NCBI RefSeq assembly: GCF_025449215.1
Contig: NZ_CP104900.1
Span: forward strand, 4,687,889 to 4,751,888
Source of the DNA: Shewanella seohaensis
Lineage (GTDB): Bacteria; Pseudomonadota; Gammaproteobacteria; Enterobacterales; Shewanellaceae
DNA: 64,000 nucleotides
Reading direction: 5' to 3'
Shown: in pieces, positions 56,956 through 64,000 of the stretch
Position numbering within the stretch: the first letter of the stretch is position 1
How the letters are laid out: every line of letters starts with the position of its first letter
Position numbers and translations under genes: made by a program
Notes under the pieces: model-generated
Seen by the model: the letters and a program-made list of their open reading frames with translations, nothing else
What the model was told of the DNA's origin: nothing
Database searches by the model: none

Positions 56956-58553
56956 ATGACTGTTGCAAATAATGCCAGACCCATTCGTCGCGCGCTGTTA
57001 AGCGTTTCAGATAAAACCGGAATTCTCGAATTCGCCAAAGCATTACACGCCCAAGGCGTTGAACTGCTGTCAACGGGCGGCACCGCTCGCTTGTTAGCGG
57101 ATAACGGCGTGCCTGTTATCGAAGTATCTGACTATACAGGACACCCTGAGATCATGGATGGTCGCGTTAAAACCCTGCACCCTAAAGTGCATGGCGGCAT
57201 TTTGGCGCGTCGCGGTCTTGATGAAAATGTCATGGCTGCCAACAACATCAATGCAATCGATCTGGTTGCGGTTAACCTCTACCCTTTTGCCGATACCGTT
57301 GCTAAAGCCGGTTGCACCTTAGAAGATGCGATTGAAAACATCGACATCGGTGGCCCGACTATGGTGCGCGCTGCGGCGAAAACCATAAAGACGTGACTAT
57401 CGTGGTAAATGCGGCCGACTATAACCGCGTATTAGCCGAAATGGCCGCCAACAATGGCAGCACGACTCACGCGACCCGTTTCGATTTAGCGATTGCCGCC
57501 TTCGAACACACTGCCGGTTACGATGGCATGATCGCCAATTACTTCGGCACTATGGTTCCTGCGCATAGCACTGATGAGTGCTTCGAAGACTCTAAGTTCC
57601 CACGCACCTTCAACACTCAATTAGTGAAGAAGCAAGATCTGCGTTACGGTGAAAACAGCCACCAAACTGCAGCCTTCTACGTTGACACTAAGATCGATGA
57701 AGCCTCAGTCGCAACGGCAGTTCAACTGCAAGGTAAAGCACTGTCTTACAACAACATCGCCGATACCGATGCCGCCCTTGAGTGCGTAAAAGAGTTCAGC
57801 GAACCGGCTTGCGTTATCGTTAAACACGCTAACCCATGTGGTGTTGCACTGGGTAAAGATCTGCTCGATGCCTATAACCGCGCCTATCAAACTGACCCAA
57901 CGTCAGCCTTTGGCGGCATTATCGCCTTCAACGGCGAGTTAGATGCAGCAACCGCTAGCGCTATCGTTGAGCGTCAATTCGTTGAAGTGATTATTGCGCC
58001 AGTCGTGAGCCAAGCTGCCCGCGATGTAGTGGCCAAGAAAACCAACGTGCGTCTGTTAGAGTGCGGTCAATGGGATACTAAGACCAAAACCTTAGACTAC
58101 AAGCGCGTGAACGGTGGTCTGCTGGTGCAAGACCGCGACCAAGGCATGGTTGGCTTAGATGACATTAAAGTCGTGACTAAGCGTCAACCGACCGAGAGCG
58201 AGCTGAAGGACTTAATGTTCTGCTGGAAAGTGGCCAAGTTCGTTAAATCTAACGCCATTGTTTATGCTAAAGACGGCATGACCATCGGTGTCGGCGCCGG
58301 CCAAATGAGCCGCGTCTACAGCGCCAAGATTGCCGGTATCAAGGCGGCCGATGAAGGCTTAGAAGTGGTTAACTCTGTGATGGCGTCCGATGCCTTCTTC
58401 CCATTCCGCGACGGTATCGATGCCGCAGCGGCGGCGGGCATCAGCTGCATCATCCAGCCAGGTGGCTCAATGCGCGATGCTGAAATCATCGCCGCTGCCG
58501 ACGAGCACGGCATGGCCATGGTAATGACGGGCATGCGCCACTTCCGTCACTAA
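56956..58553 (+). CDS. purH: PurH, bifunctional AICAR transformylase/IMP cyclohydrolase (one apparent frameshift)
   Basis: Reconstructed at 532 residues, close to the usual 529. The N-terminal MGS-like IMP cyclohydrolase domain ([44 protein letters not shown]) and the C-terminal AICAR transformylase domain ([50 protein letters not shown]) are complete. It carries out the last two steps of IMP synthesis. The frame breaks at the A run 57379-57382: a fifth A turns [10 protein letters not shown]-stop into [20 protein letters not shown]. As loss would cause purine auxotrophy, a sequencing error is most likely. purD follows 105 bp on. Confidence 0.93.
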
Positions 58554-58562
58554 TGCCACCTA

Positions 58563-58590
58563 CAGCCAGCACGCCATGTGCTGGCTGTTT
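58563..58590 (+). terminator. Terminator-like hairpin between purH and purD
   Basis: 10-bp stem CAGCCAGCAC/GTGCTGGCTG with a 5-nt loop, then TTTCGTTT. Short T tract; it may attenuate rather than stop transcription into purD. Confidence 0.7.
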
Positions 58591-58658
58591 CGTTTATCGC
58601 ACTCTGTAGCGCTAAAAATCTAACCACAAGAATTTAAAACTCAAAGGGATGACTTAAC

Positions 58659-59957
58659 ATGAAAGTATTAGTTATTGGTGGCGGCGGCCGCGAACATGCC
58701 CTAGCTTGGAAAGCGGCACAATCCCCACAGGTAGAGCTGGTTTATGTTGCACCGGGTAACGCGGGCACAGCCCTCGAGCCGAAGTTAGAAAACCTCAACA
58801 TCAGCGCGACGGACATTCCTGCCCTGCTCGATTTTGCTCAAACCAATCAGATCGAACTCACCATCGTTGGCCCAGAAGCGCCGCTGGTATTAGGCCTGGT
58901 CGATGCCTTTAACGCTGCGGGTCTACCCATTTTCGGCCCAACCAAAGCGGCAGCACAGTTAGAAGGCTCTAAGGCGTTCACTAAGGACTTCTTAGCACGC
59001 CACAATATCCCAACGGCGGGTTATAAAAACTGTACCGAAATCCAAGACGCTAAAGCCTTCGTGCGTGAACTGACGGGCAAGACAGGTTACCCAGTCGTAA
59101 TCAAGGCCGACGGTTTAGCCGCAGGTAAAGGCGTGATCATCGCCCAAGATCAAGCCGAAGCCGATGCCGCCATCGAAGATATGCTCGCGGGCAACAAGTT
59201 TGGCGATGCCGGTTCTCGCGTGGTTATCGAAGAATTCTTAAAAGGCGAAGAAGCCAGCTTTATCGTGATGGTCGATGGTAAAAATATCCTCGCCATGGCA
59301 ACCAGCCAAGACCATAAAGCCCGTGATAATGCCGATCACGGTCCAAACACTGGCGGCATGGGCGCTTACTCCCCTGCACCTGTCGTTACCCAAAGCGTGC
59401 ACGATTGGACAATCGCTAACGTTATCCGCCCAACGGTTGATGGCATGGCGGCTGAAGGCAATGTTTACACTGGCTTCCTGTATGCGGGCCTGATGATCGC
59501 ACCAGACGGCAGCGCCAAAGTACTGGAATACAACTGCCGCTTTGGCGACCCAGAAACCCAACCTATTATGATGCGCCTCAAGTCAGATCTGGTTGAGCTG
59601 TGTTTAGCCGCGACCCGTGGCGAGCTGGATAAAGTTACCGCCGAGTACGATTCACGCGCCGCAGTCGGTGTTGTATTAGCCGCAGGCGGTTACCCAGACG
59701 ACTACCGCAAGGGCGATGTGATCCAAGGTTTAAGCCTAGGTAATCACGATGCCAAAGTCTTCCACGCAGGCACTGAGATGAAAGACGGCCATGTAGTTAC
59801 TAACGGTGGCCGCGTACTATGCGCTACAGCCCTAGGACACACAGTGACCGAAGCACAAAAAGCTGCTTATCTGCTGGTTGATGAAATCCACTGGGATGAC
59901 GTGTATTTCCGCACCGATATCGGCTATCGCGCCATTGCCCGCGAACAACAGGGCTAA
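58659..59957 (+). CDS. purD: PurD, phosphoribosylamine-glycine ligase
   Basis: A 432-residue ATP-grasp ligase that makes glycinamide ribonucleotide in purine synthesis. The N-terminus MKVLVIGGGGREHALAWK is typical. ATP-grasp motifs follow: VIKADGLAAGKGVI (about 147-160), EEASFIVMVDGK and NCRFGDPETQ. Length matches the family (E. coli about 429). AAGGGATGA precedes the start. Usual pairing with purH; ends with a strong terminator. Confidence 0.96.
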   Translation: MKVLVIGGGGREHALAWKAAQSPQVELVYVAPGNAGTALEPKLENLNISATDIPALLDFAQTNQIELTIVGPEAPLVLGLVDAFNAAGLPIFGPTKAAAQLEGSKAFTKDFLARHNIPTAGYKNCTEIQDAKAFVRELTGKTGYPVVIKADGLAAGKGVIIAQDQAEADAAIEDMLAGNKFGDAGSRVVIEEFLKGEEASFIVMVDGKNILAMATSQDHKARDNADHGPNTGGMGAYSPAPVVTQSVHDWTIANVIRPTVDGMAAEGNVYTGFLYAGLMIAPDGSAKVLEYNCRFGDPETQPIMMRLKSDLVELCLAATRGELDKVTAEYDSRAAVGVVLAAGGYPDDYRKGDVIQGLSLGNHDAKVFHAGTEMKDGHVVTNGGRVLCATALGHTVTEAQKAAYLLVDEIHWDDVYFRTDIGYRAIAREQQG

Positions 59958-59970
59958 GCTTTAATTCATT

Positions 59971-60000
59971 AAAAAAAACCGGCTATGCGCCGGTTTTTTT
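59971..60000 (+). terminator. Terminator after purD
   Basis: A run, stem ACCGGC/GCCGGT around a short loop, then seven T. Strong and nearly symmetric. Confidence 0.9.
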
Positions 60001-60011
60001 ATGACTTAAAT

Positions 60012-60025
60012 TTGACGAACGTCAA
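60012..60025. promoter_or_regulatory. Fnr-family-like palindrome TTGACGAACGTCAA
   Basis: Perfect TTGAC-N4-GTCAA dyad, the spacing of Fnr/Dnr sites, 114 bp upstream of the M60 protease gene. Confidence 0.4.
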
Positions 60026-60035
60026 TTTTAAGTTA

Positions 60036-60049
60036 ATGATTTATATCAA
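60036..60049. promoter_or_regulatory. Fnr/EtrA-like site ATGATTTATATCAA
   Basis: TGAT-TTAT-ATCA core with N4 spacing differs from the Fnr consensus TTGAT-N4-ATCAA only at the first base. Centre 24 bp from the other palindrome; 90 bp before the protease start. Confidence 0.45.
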
Positions 60050-60138
60050 TTTTAAGCAATCAAAACCTACTTTCACCCGCATTATTCCTATACAATGCTA
60101 CGCAAATGTTAACTACCTACAAATGCTAAGGACTCTCC

Positions 60139-63100
60139 ATGGAGATTAGACTCATTTCTGCCGCCATCGCCTTGATACTCGCGGGTTGTGGCGGAGGCTC
60201 AGAGGACTCGGGTAGCACAACCCCTCCGCCGGAGCCGCCAGTCCAACCTCCTGCGGTGACTCAATATACGGCGAGTACTAGTTCAGTCTTGGGTGGCAAG
60301 CTCATCCCTAGCAGCCAGAAGGTAGATGCGGGTAAAAGTGCCAGCTTTAGCATTCAAGCCGACAACGGTTTCGTGCTGGATAGTATTAGTGGCTGTGGCG
60401 GCGCGCTGACCGAACTGACCTACACCACAGCGGCGATAAGTGCCGATTGCACTATCACCCCAAGCTTTATCAGCAATGCTGAAAATGCCATTCGCCATCA
60501 AGACCATACCCTTGCCAGCGCTAACGAACTGATTGATTTCAGCACTGCGGAACTTGCCAAAGTGGACGCTGCCCGCAAAGCGAAAATCACCGAACTCTAT
60601 CAAGGTGTCGGTAACAGCATCAGTTGGCATCCGACCCACGATTCCATCACCTTTTCGAGCTTTATGCCGGAAAATACTTTTTACCTTACTGCCATCCAAT
60701 GTTGATGGCAGCGGCGCCAGCGCCGTACGCGGCTTAGTGATGGCGGGCGAACAACAAGGCCAGCGTTATGCCGCCATGGGTGGCAACCTGTTTGCGGTTA
60801 ATAATTCGGATCAGAGTGATAAGCTGCTGAAAAACCTTATTGGATGGCTAACCAAAGGCGGCGATCAGCAGAATGGCTTGAGCATAGTCACGGCACAGAT
60901 GCCAAGTCGCGCCGACAGTTGGTATTTCCCCCATAACGAAGGGATCCGCACTTGGCTAAGCAAGTACTACCCCGATGCCCACAGCATCAACGACGCCAAT
61001 AGCTGTGATTACACCGCCCTTGCCAGCTGTATCGATACCTTAAAACCCGATTTAATCGTTATCAGCGATATTGACCGCGATAACCTAGGTTACGCGGGCA
61101 TTCAAGCGGCCATCACTAAAGCTAAGGCGGCAGGGATCCCGCTGCTGCTGTCGAATTATCGACGCGAACAAAGCGCTATGCTCTCACCGCTCTACCTTGA
61201 GATGGGGCTCTCTACTGCAGGAAACTATTGGTCAAAACTCAATGCCAATAACCTGAGTATCGACACTATCCTAGCCCAAGATAAGACGCTCGCAGATGTC
61301 GACACCCTGCTGGCAAATTTGCGTGAACAACGCTTCGATACGCAAGTGCTCAATGACTGCGGCGGCAACTATTTAAGCTGTAACAGCAGCGCCTTTGTCG
61401 AGACCTTCAAGGCGGGCGCGGATTGGTATCGCAGCAATGCAGAAACCTTAGATAACAATGATATCGATGCTTTTAACAGCCCTAATTTTAGCTTGATGAA
61501 AGCGGGATTACTCCTCGCCGACAAGTATCGCAGTGAAATCGATTATCCCATCGCCTACAGCGAATCCGCCCAGTGGCAGCAAGCCCTGTTTGCCGATTGG
61601 ACTGTCAGCTACGCCCGCGCCCACAACCTCGCCCAAGCTGACTTAGGTGAGTATGTCACCGACAGGACCAATCTGAGCAAGGGCAGCAATGCCCATTACG
61701 CCTACCCTGCCACAGTGACGGAACGTAAAAGCATCACAGTGCCTTACTCTGGCCAGTGGACAACTACGGGCTGGTACGCCCTACCTGGGCAGAGCATCAC
61801 CCTCACCCGCTTAGATAATACTGATACTAATGTTGAAATTAAGCTGAATTATCATAGACGTAATACTAACCGCGCCTATGAGCAAAAGGTTTACCGCGCG
61901 CCACTGGAACTTGCCCAGCAACGCCTCAAGCTCGCTAAAGGGCAAAGTCTTGAATTCTCAACCCCTATGGCGGCCCTATTTATCTCTATATCAGCGGTGG
62001 CGAAGGTGCGCTCAGTGTTGATGTGCAAGCCAAGAATGTGGCAAAGCACCCCAGCATTATGGATTTTTCCAATCCTGCTGAAATCACGGCCTTTAACGAT
62101 AAGATCCAAAATACTGAGCTACCCATGTTGATCTTCGCACCGATGGCGCCGAGCAGCATTTGCGCCGTGACCGTTTTATGAATGCAATTGGCGGTAAGAT
62201 CCCGGATGTCAATGCGTTGCTCAAGAGCATTGTCGAGGATCATATCAACAGCGTGTATACCCTTGCAGGGCTGAAAATCCAGGGAAGAGCTTATGAATCT
62301 CTCCCTCGGATGTGCTTTCAAGCTGTCAGGCACTCTTTGGCGCAGACTGTACCGATGCCAGTTTGCATACCCGCAGCATCATCCAACACGCTAACTATGA
62401 CCAAAACGCCCACTGCGGCTCGGGTTGTAGCGGTAATCCATGGGATGCGGCTTGGAATATTTCGCCAACGGGTTGGGGAGATAACCACGAACTCGGCCAC
62501 AATCTGCAAACCAACCGCCTGAACGTGCAATACGCTACTGCTGCCAATCGGGTGATAATTGGGCTGGCTATGGTGCAGCCGCGCGGGGGAAAACTCCAAC
62601 AATATTTTCCCCTATGTGGTGCTGTGGAAGACCCGATTATCTGTGTGACGGCAACACGAGCAGCATCACCGATGGTCATATGAATCACAAAGATCTCTTC
62701 ATGTGTTTATGTCCGATGCAGCAGGCACCACGGATACCAGTGGCAAACGCGTGGTCTTTTGGTGCCAATCTGCAAAGTGCTCGATGTGGGCGAAGACAGA
62801 TACACAGCCCCTTGGGCCAGCAATGCCTATGCGATACATAACGGCTATCGCATGGCCTTACATCCAAATGGCGCTAAAGCCTGCAGCACGATGTATTAAC
62901 GACGGCAGAACAGCTTCAAGCAATGGCTTCAATATCTTCACCTGGTTGTACCAACACAGCCGCATCTTTGGTAAATATGCAAATAATGCCAGCGACTGGG
63001 GAGGCTAAATCCGCAGCAAACTCGGCTTTGAACTCTTCCCATACGAGGGCCATAGCGTTTACGGCGGCAAAACGGAGGGACATTCCGGCAATGACTTTAT

Positions 63101-63370
63101 GCTTGTGTCCCTGAGTAAGCTCACAGGAAAAGATTGGCGCAGCCATTTTGATATGTTGGGCCTGCGTTACTCAAACCCGCCGCGGCGCAGGTGACGGTAA
63201 ACGCCAGCTAAGGGTGGTCCCAGCGGGTATGGTGAGCTGAAACCATTTAATACCAGCAAATATGAGCCAAGCGCTTAACCTTTATCCCTCTGTCAGTTAG
63301 CGATGGCAGCACTCTGTGGAAAGGCACAGGCTCACCTAGCCAATGCGCTTTAAACTCATGGAAGTCATAG
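60139..63370 (+). pseudogene. ImpA/M60-like metalloprotease lipoprotein, heavily frameshifted
   Basis: One original gene of roughly 1,075 codons, now in many frames. The N-terminus has lipobox LAGC and a Pro-rich linker (TTPPPEPPVQPP). Next come a central region in a second frame from about 60,690 to 61,970 (FPHNEGIRTWLSKYYPDA; ITVPYSGQWTTTGWYALPG, a jelly-roll start), the gluzincin site GDNHELGHNLQ at about 62,480-62,510, and a tail with FGKYANNASDW and LVSLSKLTGKDWRSHFDMLGL. M60/ImpA enzymes cleave mucin-type glycoproteins. The first break is a T run (about 60,678-60,682). Breaks are few before 61,960 and about one per 100 bp after it. Real decay or poor sequence cannot be separated here. 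Confidence 0.78.
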
Positions 63371-63397
63371 ATGTCGATAGCTCAATCCCACTTCAAT

Positions 63398-63424
63398 AAA
63401 CCTCGCTTATGCGGGTTTATTTTT
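63398..63424 (+). terminator. Terminator after the protease remnant
   Basis: Stem AAACCTCGC/GCGGGTTT with one bulge around TTAT, followed by ATTTTTG. Downstream of the probable original stop near 63370. Confidence 0.65.
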
Positions 63425-63505
63425 GCCACAGCGTGAGCTAACGCATACAAGTCCCCGTTTGGCAGGCGCACTATCTAGACCCAACAAAAATATCAGGGCT
63501 TATTT

Positions 63506-63731
63506 ATGGGATATTCAATCAAAGATATTATTGATTAAGGGAAGGCGCCTGGCGTGCACAATTGGCAAGACGCTAATGGGACAGGAATTTTACTGGCATC
63601 CAGACTGGTTACATATCGCAGAGGATCTCACCGGCCACAAGGCCACCGCCCATATTCAGGCCGATGGCGATAAGGCGACCCAAAGTGAGGCAGAGCAAGC
63701 TATTGTGAAACACCTTAATCGCGGCAAATAA
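63506..63731 (+). pseudogene. Small broken gene of unknown function
   Basis: An ATG at 63506 (AGGG upstream) opens MGYSIKDIID, then an in-frame TAA (63536-63538). The same frame continues GKAPGVHNWQDANGT and then shifts by one base near 63580 into EFYWHPDWLHIAEDLTGHKA to a stop at 63731. Read together these give a coherent acidic protein of about 75 residues ending EQAIVKHLNRGK. One nonsense change and one inserted base separate it from an intact gene. Family not recognised. It is convergent with the SDR gene, their stops 3 bp apart. Confidence 0.45.
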
Positions 63732-63734
63732 GCA

Positions 63735-64000
63735 TCAATGGCCCGACGCAATCGCCTTGCGGGTAATTTTATCGATTAATCCAGGTGCAATCAGCTTTAG
63801 CCAGCGCCCGGAGTCGGCCACGTAGCGACGGTAATGTTGCCGACCTCGGGTCGCTATCACAGGGAGTGCACCGCGTTCGCACATTGCTCGGCGGTGATAC
63901 TGGCTTCTTGCATTGGGGATTTCCTGTTGCCACTTTCGCCATCGAGGGGCACGCTTATGAATTTGTGATACGACAAAATCGGGACAAATTACAGTCACGA
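63735..64000 (-). CDS. C-terminal end of a short-chain dehydrogenase/reductase, frameshifted (runs off the window)
   Basis: The visible part starts with VTVICPDFVVSQIHKRA, the beta-strand and loop after the catalytic region of classical SDR enzymes (V..P..V.T/S). It then breaks: DGESGNRKSPMQEASIT-AEQCANAV lies in a second frame, and LPVIATRGRQHYRRYVADSG onward to the stop is again in the first frame. At least two single-base shifts within 120 bp are implied. The catalytic Tyr-Lys lies outside the window. The likely product is an NAD(P)-dependent oxidoreductase. Confidence 0.65.
   Translation of the reverse strand, partial: VTVICPDFVVSQIHKRAPRWRKWQQEIPNARSQYHRRAMCERGALPVIATRGRQHYRRYVADSGRWLKLIAPGLIDKITRKAIASGH

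Noticed and set aside
1-64000. tRNA, rRNA, CRISPR array, prophage or conjugative element
   Set aside because: No repeat-spacer array, cloverleaf-like sequence, phage structural gene or conjugation gene was seen in any part of the window.

Overview
The window reads as chromosomal DNA of a Shewanella-type gammaproteobacterium. The evidence is an octaheme sulfite reductase (SirA type) with its own SirEFG-like haem-attachment proteins, a TAXI-TRAP transporter, several c-di-GMP proteins, a Cu/Zn exporter of the SO_0444 family next to zntR, and purH-purD. Gene content and order resemble the purD-to-sirA stretch of Shewanella oneidensis as I remember it; no search was run.

Layout. 1-7.5 kb: sulfite respiration. 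On the minus strand lie sirA, a rhodanese, an FKBP isomerase and the start of a CcmI-like gene; sirE, sirF and sirG diverge from them. 7.6-11.4 kb: a MazG-like pyrophosphohydrolase, a DUF2975/XRE pair and an S9 peptidase lipoprotein. 11.4-19.6 kb: a signalling island with a REC-REC-kinase, a giant hybrid kinase carrying two periplasmic sensor modules, and a divergent HD-GYP response regulator. 19.7-32.7 kb: housekeeping and envelope genes (Cdd1-like, AI-2E permease, TlpA-like, nitronate monooxygenase, ubiA, uvrD), a CadC-like regulator with a receiver domain after its membrane helix, and a large lipoprotein. 32.7-36.2 kb: an AT-rich accessory patch with structured repeats, an orphan membrane gene and an IS110/IS1111-type element. 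36.2-54.5 kb: Nudix, zinc metallopeptidase, HerA-like ATPase, TAXI-TRAP operon, two diguanylate cyclases, FKBP, trxC, SLC13 carrier, MFS, a PepSY iron-uptake trio and an SPFH protein. 54.6-60 kb: a Cys-rich Cu/Zn exporter with zntR and a textbook MerR-type promoter, then purH and purD. 60.1-64 kb: a badly broken M60/ImpA-type metalloprotease gene, a broken small gene and the end of an SDR gene.

Sequence quality matters here. At least nine otherwise normal genes are interrupted by an apparent loss of one base in a homopolymer run, and adding one base restores the full-length family product each time. These are most likely sequencing errors. Coordinates for such genes are given for the whole reconstructed gene, with the shift described. 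Disruptions become much denser right of about 62.1 kb.

The most interesting biology is the sulfite reductase system: a CX15CH haem site with a dedicated CcmF/CcmH/CcmG set whose CcmH-like member has lost one of the two family cysteines. Next come the membrane regulator with an apparently periplasmic receiver domain, the two-sensor hybrid kinase, and the seven CC motifs of the metal exporter. No tRNA, rRNA or CRISPR array was seen.
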